A stretch of DNA of 64,000 bases from Symbiodinium natans (taxonomy: Eukaryota > Sar > Dinophyceae > Suessiales > Symbiodiniaceae), in assembly GCA_905221605.1 (NCBI GenBank), contig CAJNDS010001768.1:188001-252000 (forward strand), given 5' to 3'. A model generated the notes under the pieces. That model did no database searches. It was not told the DNA's origin and saw only the letters and a program-made list of their open reading frames with translations. The position numbers and the translations under genes were made by a program. Below are positions 9,839 to 20,185 of this stretch, one piece after another (position 1 is the first letter of the stretch; each line of letters opens with the position of its first letter).

Positions 9839-10658
9839 ACAAAGTTGGGTTTTTGCAGATCACATCAGTCTTGTTTTCGGAAGGCGAAAGCGTACTCCGA
9901 TCCAGTGAAACAGTATTCGGGGGCAAGTGCACATTTTCAATCGTGTGATGTACGGTGGTCAACAGAAAACGACTTTGACGGTCTCAGGGAGTTGCTTCAC
10001 GTGGATCACCCGCATCCCTAAATCCTCTATTTTCGCAAAACCCCATTTGGGTCCGTACTTCAACCCGAAACCCTAAAGTACTCATGGTACGGTAGCCTAG
10101 GAGTCTTTTCCTCTGTGTGCCCCCCCCCCCCCCTCCCCCGCCTCGCGCCGTACAGCTCAAATTGGGTTAACGGGTTTAGAAGTCTAAACCGGGTCAAAAG
10201 TACCCTGAACCTTCGAGGGCACGATATGATGCCGCGTTTTAAGCTTTCCAAGGCGTGGCTCTGTTTAGGAGGTATAGGGTTTATGAGTTTAGGCTGTAGG
10301 GGTTTGGGGCTCATACGGTTTAGGAGAGTAGGGCTGAAGCATGGTCAACAGACTCGCAACGTCGGATCATGGCTCCCAGTAGTGCCAGGGACCCGGAAAC
10401 CAATCGGAAGGCCCTGAGCCCTAAACCCTGCATGATGCAATGCAGCGTGCAAGGGCATAGGATCAAATCTGCAAGCTCTCTCTCTCTCTCTCTCTCAAAC
10501 CCTAAACTTTACCCTAAACCCTAAACCCTAAACCGTAAACCCTAAACCCTAAACTGTGTGTGCCATGCTATTGTCTGCTGAGAAGGGAAGAAGTCGCAAG
10601 GATGGTGCGATTGAAAAGGGCCGGGATTCCCCAAACCTCCCAAATACCTAGTAATTGA
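9839..10658. other. Stretch without a supported gene
   Basis: Unique DNA with a poly-C run (10122-10137), a (TC)n run (10475-10496) and CCCTAAA units (10497-10555). Overlapping frames on both strands between 10060 and 10417 are about 85-100 codons long, but they include telomere-derived residues and neither is convincing. Confidence 0.4.
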
Positions 10659-10659
10659 C

Positions 10660-10771
10660 TTGGTAGCCCAGTAACCATCTCATAATAAGGGTACCCGTTT
10701 TGGGGGCTGGTTACTTTAGAGGGGAACCCCGAACAAAAACAACGGGTAAGGGGCACCACAGGGCTACCAAG
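10660..10771. mobile_element. F4 hairpin element, copy 1
   Basis: Outer ends TTGGTAGCCCAGTAACC and CACAGGGCTACCAAG are inverted copies; the core has AATAAGGGTACCCGTTTTGG. It is the same family as the proven gene B intron at 55031-55232 and the copy at 59785-59906. On either strand the element ends ...CTACCAAG, giving a 3' AG. Confidence 0.75.
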
Positions 10772-12600
10772 TTCAGAATACTCCCTGTATCACCCCAAAC
10801 CTCAAACCCGAACACTGAAAACCTGGTAGGATCCTTGGTCTCGTCTAAGTATGATGGCTGAAGGTGTTTTGGAGGTCCCGAGCTCGAAATCATGTGCGGC
10901 CATGTCTTTCCTTGTAGTTTCGGGACTTGGTGTTTAGGGGTTTGGGACTCGGCCCATGAGTTCTATCTAGCCCGGCATGAAGCACATGGGGAGTTCTGTA
11001 AAGTAAGGTCACTTTTCGGTGAAGGAACTCCCCCTTTAATAGCATCTGAGCAATATTCCTGAATCTGACCCTCGTAACAAAAAACCAATGCGGGCAGATA
11101 TTTAAAATTATCCCAATCGGCCTACCTAGAGAAGATTCGGTGTATCATAGGGGCCTGAATAATTAGAGTAGGGTTTTGGGGGTTATAACTAATCGAATAA
11201 TTACAAAGGGACCATAAGGGAATACTACCAGCAATTCCTCCGACCCTATATTAGCTCCCTTTGTGGTTCCTTCGGTGTTTTTTCCGGGAAGCCGTATCAT
11301 AGAACACCGGGGCAAGTAAGGAGCTACGCCAGAGTCTCCCAAATCCCTACAGAGCCCAAATACCCAAACCAAGCCCAAAAGCCACAAACCTCAAGCCCCC
11401 TCAGCCCCTATAAAGCCAAGCCCCCCAACGAAGGCTAAAACCCCAAAACTCAAAACCCCTAAATCCTAAACCCCAAAGTGCCAAGATGTTACAGTCTCAA
11501 GACGGTCGCGCGGTGCACGCACCCTTTTTGCAGCTTCCGTCCTCGCTCCCGCTGCCGCTCTAAAGCATACCTGGGGGCTGTTTTCTAAACCCTACACCCT
11601 GAACCCCAAACCCCAAATCCTGGATCCTAAACGCGAAACCCTACCCTATGGTGATTAGGGCTTAGGGTGGCTTTGCGGACGGGTAGCCCTGAACACGAAA
11701 AGCCGGTTGTACTTCCGATTCCCATGATCCGTAATGGGGCATGCCAATACTTCCTAGATATCTTGGCGTGACAGATGCTACGAATTTCTGGTTTCGGGAC
11801 ATGTCGTGATGACCCCAGAACCCTGAACCCTATAGACCCTACCTAGATGGGTAGTGCGGGACCAAAGCAGGGGTACTTTTCATGCGTGCCGCCCCAAAAT
11901 ACTAAGCGCACCCTAAGCGCGGAGCCCTAGAGCCTAAACCCTCACGCCCGGATCCCTCCCAAATCCTTGAAACCTACAGGGGCCTCTGCCATTGCTGCGG
12001 CTTGTCCTATAATAGTTTTTATAAGATGAGAAACAACCTTAACTACCCAAAACACCCAAGCCCCAAACTCCAAACCCTTAACCCAAAACCCCCAAACCCC
12101 AAACCCTAAAACGCGAAATCCTGACCGAAACAGGCCCTGCAGCTGTCGAGTCACCCCACACACTCCTGGAAGATTTTTGGGAAAGCTGACCCGAAAATGT
12201 TGAAATCTAGGGGTTGCCTTGAGGGGTACCCCCTCCAGGGCCAAAACCCCCAAAACCCCCTTCGACTCCGTATTTGCTCGCTGGCCCGGCCCCCCTGGCC
12301 CTCCCCTGACCCCTTCCTCACGTCATGATTTGTGGCCCTCTCCCTGATCCCTCCCCCCCCCCCTGCTTACCCGTGGCTTCCTGGAATTCTTGTCACAGCT
12401 AAAGACTAAAAGGCAATAGTCTGGGTGGCGGCCTGTGAAAGCTCACAGCAAAAGGGGGGAAAGAAAGCGAGCACCAATGGAAAAACCGATGGACTGCATT
12501 GAACACAATGCCTTCGCGTGACATGCCCCCCCCCCCCCCCCACAACACCCCTAGGTGGGTGTGGGGGAGCCATTTCCACATGGCACTTACTGCCGCTGCG
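10772..12600. other. Repeat-rich stretch with weak islands
   Basis: Unique AT-richer DNA (10772-11390), then degenerate CCCTAAA (11390-11480, 11585-11645, 12045-12115). An island at 11495-11575 is open on the minus strand (ALERQRERGRKLQKGCVHRA). Poly-C runs lie at 12353-12363 and 12526-12541. No domain is recognised. Confidence 0.4.
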
Positions 12601-13200
12601 CGCCCTAAACCCTAATCCCTAAACCCTAAACCCTAAACCCCAAACCCTGAACCGTAAACCCTAAACCCTAAACCCTCTGCCTCCAGGTCGGAGTCCCGGC
12701 GCGCGGGTGCCCAAGCTGCTGGGGACGAAGGGAAGCTGGATCCTTCTATAAGGTTGGGCCGGTTGGGGTTTAGGGTTTAGGATTTAGGGTTTATGGTTTA
12801 GGGTTTAGGGTTTGGGGTTCAGGGCTCAGGGTTTAGAGGGCTTAGGGTCTAGAGCTTAGGGTTTAGAGGCGTAGGGTTTAGAGGGCTCAGCGTCTAGAGT
12901 TTGGGGCTTACAGCGCATAGGGTCCCGTAAAGTAGGTGCAGCGGTCTATGGGTTTATGGGTCCCTAACCTCTAAACCCTCAACCCTCAACCCTATCAACC
13001 CTGAGCGCTGTTTGTTCTGGGAAGGCAAGCCTGAGGAGATTCCTCGGCATGGGAGTGTTCTGGGGCTGTGGGACGCCAATCTAGGTAGCTTTTTGGCTCG
13101 TACAACCATACAACGCGTCCCTGTCTGGGGGGTTCTTTCTCACCGTGAACCTTGATATCCTGGTCTTTTCCTAAACCCTAAACCCTAAAAAACCCATGCT
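12601..13200. repeat. CCCTAAA array facing a TTTAGGG array across an 85-bp island
   Basis: CCCTAAA at 12605-12675, a GC-rich island at 12676-12757 open on both strands (minus: EGSSFPSSPAAWAPARRDSD), then TTTAGGG to about 12920. The remainder is mixed. Confidence 0.5.
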
Positions 13201-13340
13201 CGGAGGTTCAGGATACTTAGTAAAAAATATGATAGCTGTACTTAAAACCCACTTATAAGCCCCTTATAAGTGCCCTAATATGGTTATAAGTAGAGTTATA
13301 AGTACAGCTATAAGTGGTTCATAAGTGCCATGAACCTCGG
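13201..13340. mobile_element. F1 hairpin element, copy 1
   Basis: Outer ends CGGAGGTTCA and TGAACCTCGG. Inside are the F1 hallmarks TACTTATAA-type motifs on both arms: CACTTATAAGCCCCTTATAA on the left, then GTTATAAGTACAGCTATAAG on the right. The arms pair over most of their length. Confidence 0.75.
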
Positions 13341-14353
13341 CTCCACGTACCGCTGTCCTTATGTTGCTTGAGAAACCAAAAATAGATGAGCCGTGCCCTA
13401 AACCCTATACCCTGTGCCCTAAACCCTCACCAGGGTTTTGATTACCCTAAACCCTAAACCCTAAACCGCAAATTGCCAAGCAGCCCTGTTGGAAGAGCTT
13501 GGTGGAACGCAGGTTCGATCGGAGTGGCCCTGCCGATGGACAGATCTGCGGAACCGTGGGTGTGATTGGCGTGCGCGCTCCGCGTGCCTAAACTCTGAAC
13601 CCTATACCCTTAAACCCTATAAACCCTATAAACCCTATAAACCCTATAAACCCTATAAACCCTATAAACCCTATAAACCCTATAAACCTTATACCCTAAA
13701 CCCTATAAACCCTAAACCCTAAACCCTTATACCAAACCCATATAGACCGCAAACCCGAAAACCTCAACCCGAACCCCACCACTGCGGACCACGGGGGGCA
13801 AAATGAGAATCAACCACAGACTATGGACCGTGGGGGTCGGGGGGACCACCATGGGACGGGTGGGGGGGGGGGTGAGGGGGAATGCTGACGCATATAAGGG
13901 TGATATGTTTTAGTGCCACTCTACCCTGTCATCCCGTAAGCGGGGGGGCCTTTATGGGGTTATGTGATCAGTTGATTCTCATTATGGTTGCACTACTGCC
14001 GCACGAACTTACATGCCCTTCTACTGTGTGCCGATGCTACATGGCACCAACATGTACTTACCTTCACACGCAAAACTTGGCAAAGACTTCAGAAACATGG
14101 GGTTCCTGAAAGATCTTCTCCCAAACCTTCCCAGGTCTTCACAACCTGGAATCCCGCTTAGAGTAGCTTGACGTCCGGAAATTTGCTCTTGAGCTTCCAG
14201 TCTGGAATCAATGAGATTCGATGAGAAAGGCCCGCAGCCCCAGAAAAAACCTGAATGCCAACCTCAAGCTTTTTAGGGTTTAGGGTTTAGGGTTTCGGGT
14301 TTAGGGTGTAGGGTGTAGGGTTTAGGGCCTATAGGGCTTAGAGCTTAGGGTTG
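13341..14353. repeat. CCCTATAAA array and unique DNA
   Basis: 13612-13700 is a near-perfect array of CCCTATAAA (about nine units), a 9-base relative of the telomere unit. An island at 13470-13590 is open on the plus strand (MEELGGTQVRSEWPCRWTDL). Poly-G lies at 13860-13872. 13880-14110 has a 75-codon plus-strand frame of uncertain meaning. TTTAGGG at 14274-14340. Confidence 0.55.
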
Positions 14354-14422
14354 ATACAGCTTTGGGTCCGAAAGCGTTCGATGCAAAAAGTGCTCTTCGG
14401 CAATGAGCTCGCGGATGTTGAC
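14354..14422 (-). CDS. Likely exon, unknown protein
   Basis: Following CTAAGCAG the minus strand reads VNIRELIAEEHFLHRTLSDP then KL. Composition is natural and the 3' side is bounded by the rc of TTTAGGG. No domain is recognised. Confidence 0.4.
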
Positions 14423-14578
14423 TGCTTAGGCCTTACGGCTTTTTGTGTTGGTCATCTCGGACCCCAAACAACCTCAAATGAACCCTAAACAGAATTTTGG
14501 ACACACACACACACACACTTACTTATAAGGACTATGCGTATGCGGTGACGACCCCAATATGGGTTCATGTAGGCCCCC

Positions 14579-14914
14579 CACTTGCCAAGATGGGACAGCT
14601 GTGACAGCAGCATGCAGTGGGTGAAAACTATGCTTCTGCTTCGGCCGCAACATCAGACACGGCCTACTACCACCATTTACGCCTCAGTCGGGGGTTTACG
14701 ATATTCGGGTACTAGTTGGGGGGGCTCTATTTTAGGAGTCCCCTATTTCGCAAACCCTCACTTGCAAGCCGAGGTGTCGGCAAAGATTCGCTGCCGGTTC
14801 TCGCAACATGCCGTTGAGTCTCAGCCACAGGAGATGGCAGCAACACACGCAGAGCAGGTCAAAGCAAAGTCCAAGCCGGATCCTACCTGTGGCTTCCAGC
14901 CATCTTGCGGGCCC
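14579..14914 (+). CDS. Possible two-exon plus-strand gene piece split by an F8 element
   Basis: Plus strand 14579-14687 (SASAATSDTAYYHHLRLS in one frame) ends in CCTCAG. 14769-14914 begins after TTGCAAG and reads AEVSAKIRCRFSQHAVESQP then QEMAATHAEQVKAKSK. The 80 bp between is an F8 hairpin. A continuous frame also crosses the element but picks up its Gly/Pro-rich sequence. Right flank is a long CCCTAAA array. No family is recognised. Confidence 0.4.
14688..14768. mobile_element. F8 hairpin element, copy 2
   Basis: GGGGGTTTACGATATTCGGG and GTCCCCTATTTCGCAAACCC as facing arms. It lies between two coding-like segments. Confidence 0.5.
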
Positions 14915-15075
14915 TAAACCCTAAACCCTAAACCCTAAACTAAACCCTAAACCCTAAACCCTAAACCCCTAAACCCTAAACCCTAAACCCTAAACCCTAA
15001 ACCCTAAACCCTAAACCCTAAACCCTAAACCCTAAACCCTAAACCCTAAACCCTAAACCCTAAACCCTAAACCCT
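14915..15075. repeat. Near-perfect CCCTAAA array (about 22 units)
   Basis: Almost uninterrupted CCCTAAA with one dropped base near 14940 and one CCCCTAAA. It is interior and followed by unique DNA, so it is not a chromosome end. Confidence 0.9.
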
Positions 15076-15293
15076 GAACTGAACCCTGTTGCCTTGAGGG
15101 TTGATTGCGAACCTCATGCGAATGACGACTGGAGGCAAAAGCCGACTTGGTGCTTTCGATGAAGCAGCTTCCACTCTTGCGTGGTGAAGGTCCTCAATTG
15201 GTTTAAGGCTTCAGGTTTAAGGTTTAAGGTTTAAGGTTGAAGGTTTGAGGTTTAGGGTTTAAGGTTTAGGGTTTAGGGTTTAAGGTTTAGGGG
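15076..15293. other. Island, then TTTAAGG/TTTAGGG units
   Basis: 15094-15190 is open on both strands (plus LMRMTTGGKSRLGAFDEAAS ending at a GTGAAGG donor; minus FTTQEWKLLHRKHQVGFCLQ). Strand is undecided. Degenerate TTTAAGG array at 15200-15292. Confidence 0.4.
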
Positions 15294-15351
15294 CATGTCT
15301 GCAACGTCGCCTCTCGTCTCCGCTACCCATGCGCATAACCTAGCGGCCCAG
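15294..15351 (+). CDS. Possible exon, plus strand
   Basis: Plus strand reads MSATSPLVSATHAHNLAAQ and meets a GT donor (CCCAG|GTGAAT). A TTTAAGG/TTTAGGG tract lies directly upstream. It may be continuous with the plus-strand segments at 14579-14914. Low certainty. Confidence 0.35.
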
Positions 15352-15590
15352 GTGAATCCTACAAAGCGTTCACGGACCATGTGCTGCCACAAGGATTGGG
15401 GGTAGCATGCTGTATCTGAGGAGACCAACTTGGGTTTGAGGTGCCGGTAGTCCCAAAAAAACACATTACCACATCTTCAAGTTCAACGTCGCAAAAACTT
15501 GTAAGAGCCATGAAAAAATGCCATGTTTAGGGTCCCTGCATGCTGAAGCACAAACCCTTCAAAGGTGTTTGCTAAACTGGTCAGCAGACC

Positions 15591-16145
15591 CTAAACCCTA
15601 AACCCTAAACCCAAACCCTAAACCCCACGGCTTTAGCAGCTGGCAGGGTTGAGGTTGCTTTGGTTCTTTGGATCTTTGGTGTAGGGGCCTGGGTCTTTCC
15701 TAATCGGCATGTAGTGAGGGTATGGCGGGCATCTTGTAGGGTGCCTTGTGGCTGTTCTGCAAAGGGGGGGGGGGGTAGGGGGGGAGGAGGGGGGGGGGGG
15801 AGGGGGGGGGAGGGGGGGGGGGGGGGGTGGGGGGGGGAGGGGGGGGATGGGGGGGGGGGGGGGGGGGGGGGGGGAGGGGGGGGGAGGGGAGGGGGGGGGG
15901 GCGGGCTCGCAATACCCCAAGCACCTAAGTCCACCAGCCCTGGTGCCTAGATGTCTCCTTCCCGACTAAGAAGCAGCAGTGATTTGGCTTTAGGGCGCAA
16001 ACCCGCGAAGTAACATCAGAGGGACAAAGGGCAGATACTCTGGGCACTATTCTAGGGCCTTCTACACCCTAAGGTTTGTAGAGATCCCGAAGCCGAAAAC
16101 CCTAAACCCTAAACCCTAAACCCTAAACCCGAACCCCGAAGCCCG
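15591..16145. repeat. Poly-G tract and telomere-like DNA
   Basis: 15761-15902 is a G-rich tract (mostly G with single A or T) that opens all frames on both strands as poly-Gly or poly-Pro; no gene. CCCTAAA units flank it at 15590-15625 and 16100-16135. Confidence 0.85.
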
Positions 16146-16507
16146 GCGAAACTGCCGCACCTCGATCTCTGCATGGGGGCAAAGCCTGGGATGACCGAGC
16201 GCAGGGTGCGCAGCGGTTTAGGGTTTAGGGTTTAGGGTGTAGGGTGTCGGGTCCAGGGCTCTAAGGTCCAAAACCGCCCAAGAAGGAATAGCAGACCCTA
16301 GGCGATAGAGACCATTATGAAATAAAAGGGGTCCCTTATCAAGAATCGGGGAGCAAGGCCTCATTCCGTTTAACAAGGAATACATACTTAACAGATACTG
16401 GGGGGGGTTCCCTTAATTATCATGAATTGAGGTTCTATTCCTCAGTTGGGGCGTGTTTGGTCTGCTCACAACCGTAAAACCCTAAACCCTAAACCCTGAA
16501 TCGTCTG

Positions 16508-16612
16508 GGACTTCATCTTCAACTTCAGGACCAGCTGAGGGGTTTTGGGCTTCGGCGGCGTTTAGGACTACGAATAACAACTCATCCTCCTTGCAAGGGC
16601 ACGGTACGTAGG
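16508..16612 (-). CDS. Likely exon, acidic unknown protein
   Basis: Minus strand reads PCKEDELLFVVLNAAEAQNP then SAGPEVEDEVPD. It lies between CCCTAAA (left) and TTTAGGG (right). The plus strand is also open but Ser/Asn-rich and less protein-like. Confidence 0.4.
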
Positions 16613-17100
16613 GTTTAGGGTTTAGGGTTTAGGGTTTAGGGTTTAGGGTTTAGGGTTTAGGGTTTAGGGTTTAGAGTTTAGGGTTTAGGGCTTCTATTTT
16701 TGGGACTGCAGCGCAGTGTCGCGCAAGCGACGGTGTCTGCCGCGGGGCCATGGAGGCCTGCGGATCGTCAGGTTGGGACGTATGGGATTCACAGGGTTTT
16801 TGCGGGCGGATATAGGGTTTAGGGTTTAGGGTTAGGGTTTAGGGTTTAGGGTGTAGGGTTTAGGGTTTAGGGTTTAGGGTTTAGGGTTTAGGGTTTCGGG
16901 TTTCAGAGGGCGTTTCACGGGGTTTATAGGGCTTGGAGAGTTCATAAAGTTTTGCAGGGCTTGTAGGATTGGTAGGCTTGGTAGGGTCCTGATCGTGATT
17001 AGGGTTTCAGGATTCACGGCTCGGGGTTCAGGGCTCGGGTTTACTGTTTAGGGTTTTGGGTTTAGGGGTTTGGGATGTAGAGTGTATAGGGTTTAGCGCC
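16613..17100. repeat. TTTAGGG arrays with a short island
   Basis: Near-perfect TTTAGGG at 16613-16690 and 16813-16900, then degenerate units. The island 16697-16790 is open on the minus strand (SQPDDPQASMAPRQTPSLAR). Confidence 0.6.
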
Positions 17101-17452
17101 ACATACTCCGGAATCAAAAATACCTTGGACGATGAAAAGAGGGTCCGGAATTCTGAACCTGGCAAATTAGGGGAAGGCTGCGTAGACTCTGTCCTAAAAC
17201 CCCTCAGCCTGCGCTCGAAACCCTAAAAACGCAAGCGCCCTCAGAGACCTAACATGTCTGTACCCTGGACCCGAAGGCAACACGAAAAGTGACATTCAGT
17301 TGGGTACAGGGGTTTGACTCGGGGTTAGGCCTTAAAGCCGTAAAGGTATGTAAGGGAGTTCAAAGTGAGCTCTGCTTCTTGGACTTCCCTTCAGAGGGCA
17401 GGCCAGCAAAGCAGACGGATCACCATCCGGTCAGCCAAGCCTGCTTGCTTAC

Positions 17453-17603
17453 CTTTGTGGCTGTAAGCCATGCAACTAGGCACCGCAGTGTGTGATTGAG
17501 CCGTTGCCAGAACGAAGCTGCTGTTTATCGTGTGCCCTGGAAAATTCAGGCACCGCCCCGATTCTCTGCAACCGGGAGCATCAAGACCCACACTGCCACG
17601 GTT
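17453..17603 (-). CDS. Likely exon next to an F1 element
   Basis: Minus strand reads GLDAPGCRESGRCLNFPGHT, then INSSFVLATAQSHTAVPSCM and AYSHK, and stops at a textbook donor (AAG|GTAAGC). The upstream edge lies within 10 bp of the F1 element at 17611-17809, and an exon-like segment resumes beyond that element. No family is recognised. Confidence 0.45.
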
Positions 17604-17610
17604 TCATCTC

Positions 17611-17809
17611 TACTTGGAGGTTCACGGTAGATGTTCATCAGTTATCACTGTACTTATAACTCACTTTTCAGCCCCTTAAGTGCCCTAATAGGGTGATACG
17701 TACAGTTAGAAGTACCCGAAACCCTAAACCCTAAACCCTAATTAAACCCTAAACCCTAAACCCTAAACCCTAAGCCCTAAAGTAAATACTAACATGAACC
17801 TCCAAGTAG
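17611..17809. mobile_element. F1 hairpin element carrying a telomere-like insertion
   Basis: TACTTGGAGGTTCACGGTAG on the left and AACATGAACCTCCAAGTAG on the right are the F1 TIRs. The usual left arm (CTGTACTTATAAC) and right arm start (ACAGTTAGAAGTACC) are present, but from about 17717 to 17782 CCCTAAA units replace the end of the right arm, after which AAATACTAACATGAACC resumes. The array is therefore inside the element. Confidence 0.8.
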
Positions 17810-17814
17810 TTGCA

Positions 17815-17880
17815 GCAACAGATCACGCGGCTCATCCTGCCAGAGCTGCTGATGTCGCGTTAAACAAGCCAGTGCCCTCC
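17815..17880 (-). CDS. Possible exon upstream of the F1 element
   Basis: Minus strand reads ACLTRHQQLWQDEPRDLLLQ directly before the F1 TIR. Plus-strand frames are also open, so strand rests on the neighbour at 17453-17603. Confidence 0.3.
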
Positions 17881-18830
17881 CACACACCCCTTAAAACCCC
17901 CTAAGCCCTAAACCCTGAACCCTAAACCCGAAGCCCTAAGCCCTAAGCCCTAAACCCTAAACCCTAAACCCTAAACCCGAAGCCCTAACCCCTAAGCCCT
18001 AAACCCTAAACCCTAAACCCTAAACCTTGGGCTTTGGATTCAACTTGGGGTCCACAGGCTGATGTGCTTCTAGGACGCTCAATCGGCCCAGTAGTGGCTA
18101 CTTGACTTAGGGGTTAGGGTTTAGGGGTTAGGGTTTAGGGTTTAGGGTTTTAGGGTTTAGGGTTTAGGGTTTAGGGTTTAGGGTTTGGGGTTTAGGGTTT
18201 GGGGTTTGGGGTTTAGGGTTTCAGGGTTTCGGGTTCAGGGTGTAGGGTTTCGGGTGTAGGGTTTGGGGTTTATAGGGTTTGGGGTGAATAAGGTTTGAGG
18301 GTAAGGTCAGGGTTTAGGGTCAGGGCACTTTCATTTGCGGCCATTTGGAGCTTTTTGTACACGAAGCACCGAGGCATAAACCCTCAACCCTGAACAGAAG
18401 GTCCACAAAAACCCAAGCTCGAAGAAAACCCTGCAACCCTAATCCGTGAATTCGAATCTCAAAGCCCTAAAACCGTAAAACCCTGAAACCCAGAACTCTA
18501 ACCCCTAAACCCTAAACCCTAAATCCCTTCAACCCTGAAACTCTCACCCCACCCTAAACCCTAAACCCTAAACCCTAAACCCTTTTAAACCCTAAAACCC
18601 TAACCCTAAACCCTAAACCCCCAGGCCGTCCTTGTGCTGGGTCTGCCAGCCGTGGCTGAGGCGCAGCTTTGGCTTGACTGCCGTCCTCGGAAACACAGGG
18701 GGGGGGGGGGTTAGGGTTTAGGGTTTAGGGTTTAGGGTTTAGGGTTTAGGGTTTAGGGTTTAGGGTTTAGGGTTTAGGGTTTCGGGTTTAGGGTTTAGGG
18801 CTTCGAGGCGTGTTGGGTTTCCTGTAGTCC
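17881..18830. repeat. Dense telomere-like field
   Basis: CCCTAAA (17890-18025), TTTAGGG (18110-18240), CCCTAAA (18490-18620), then TTTAGGG (18710-18800). The island at 18621-18700 is bracketed by convergent arrays and open on both strands (minus includes RLSHGWQTQHKDGLG). Confidence 0.7.
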
Positions 18831-18835
18831 CCTAA

Positions 18836-18929
18836 GGGTCCATGTACCTCAGTGCGGAATACTTGGGCCTTCACAGCACCTCCTATATCGGCACCTTGTG
18901 GTCCAACTATATAATAATGAGGTACATGG
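18836..18929. mobile_element. F3 hairpin element, copy 1
   Basis: AGGGTCCATGTACCTCAGTG at the left and AATAATGAGGTACATGGG at the right. The core carries GGAATACTTGGGCC and CACCTCCTATAT as in the copy at 48971-49070. Confidence 0.7.
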
Positions 18930-19007
18930 GTCACTTCTCTCAAGTCTGGCCCCTTTGGGGGTCTTTGTATTTAGGGCAGCCCAAAAAGGGACCAATTTGG
19001 GTTTTTA

Positions 19008-19113
19008 GGAGTTTTGGGGGCTTCCGAAATTGGGGGTACCTTCTTGGGTCCTTATTTTAACGGCACCCTTTTGTTTGGAGATCTACATTGGGGGCCCCCT
19101 ATGTTCGTAAACC
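19008..19113. mobile_element. F8 hairpin element, copy 3
   Basis: GGGGGCTTCCGAAATTGGGG and GGCCCCCTATGTTCGTAAAC as facing arms. A 70-codon plus frame crosses it but follows the element, not a gene. Confidence 0.5.
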
Positions 19114-19199
19114 CCCATGTGCTTTTTTGTTTTTTGTTTAGGAGTCTTGGGTTTCCGATAATCGGATTTGTAGTATTTCGGGTATTTGGGGTTAGTGTA

Positions 19200-20185
19200 C
19201 AGTTAGGGTTTAGGGGTACCACGAGTTAGTTCGACTCCAAAAAACCCCTAAACGACAAAACCCCAAACCCTAAGGTTTAGGCCTTAGGTTATAGGGCACC
19301 CTAAACTCTAAACCCTAAACCCCAAACCCCAGACCCTAGACCCTCAATGCGGCTTCGGTTCTGGGGACTTAGGAGAGGGCAGCCCGAGAAATACAAATCC
19401 TGCAAGTAGACGCCGAGCCCTACACCACTCGGGACCCATGTCCCTGACAGGGGATTTATAGGGTTGAGTGCTTAGCGCCCCAGACCACTACAATCCGCAT
19501 CATACGAACTTCCCCCCCCCCCCCCAAACCCTAAACCCTAAATCCTAAACCTAACCCTACACCCTAAACCCCATAAACCCCAACCCCTTGAGAACAAGAG
19601 GGGTGCCCTGGGGGGTGTAACTCATGGGGCTCATAAAGGACCCCCACTCAAACCTACAGTCTAGGGATTGTACCTTGGAACCTTAAGGTTGTACAACGGC
19701 CATATTCGGAGTATATATTGAGGGGAACCCTGCCCCCTACCCCAAACCCTCCCTGAACCCTAGACACTAAACCCTAAAGAAGGGGCTGTGGGCGGACCAG
19801 CCAGCCCAGTCTCGAGCGGTCTGCCCAGTAAAGCGCGCCCTCAAACCCCAAACCCTAAAACGTAAACTCTCCACCCTCCACCCTTAACCCTAAACCCTAA
19901 ACCGCCTAAACCCTAAACCCTACACCCAAAACCCAACCCAAAGCCTTTTAGAGCTTTAGGGTCTCGGGTTTATAGAGCGGACAGGTTTGGGGGGGTTGGG
20001 TTTTGCACTTCTTTGTCCAAGAATTGACCTTGAACCCTAAACCCGAAACCCTTACACTAAACCCTAAACCCTAAACCCTAAACCCTAAACCCTAAACCCC
20101 TAAACCCTAAAACCCTAAAACCCTAAACCCTAAACCCTAAAACCCTAAACCCTAAACCCTAAACCCTAAACCCTAAACCCTTTGA
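19200..20185. repeat. Telomere-like field
   Basis: Degenerate CCCTAAA at 19250-19345, poly-C at 19511-19525, mixed units 19525-19930, CCCTAAA array with CCCTAAAA variants at 20035-20180. No coding island is convincing except 19345-19440, which stays undetermined. Confidence 0.55.

Noticed and set aside
13489-13722. Protein ending in Tyr-Lys-Pro repeats
   Set aside because: The repeat is the translated CCCTATAAA array; only the first 30 codons could be coding.
14915-15075. A true chromosome end or recently healed telomere
   Set aside because: The arrays are interior, occur dozens of times in both orientations and are followed by unique DNA on each side.
15605-15969. Pro-rich or Gly-rich proteins of 70-110 residues
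   Set aside because: They are produced by the G-rich tract; every frame on both strands is open, and sequence is only Gly/Pro with stray Glu, Arg or Ser.
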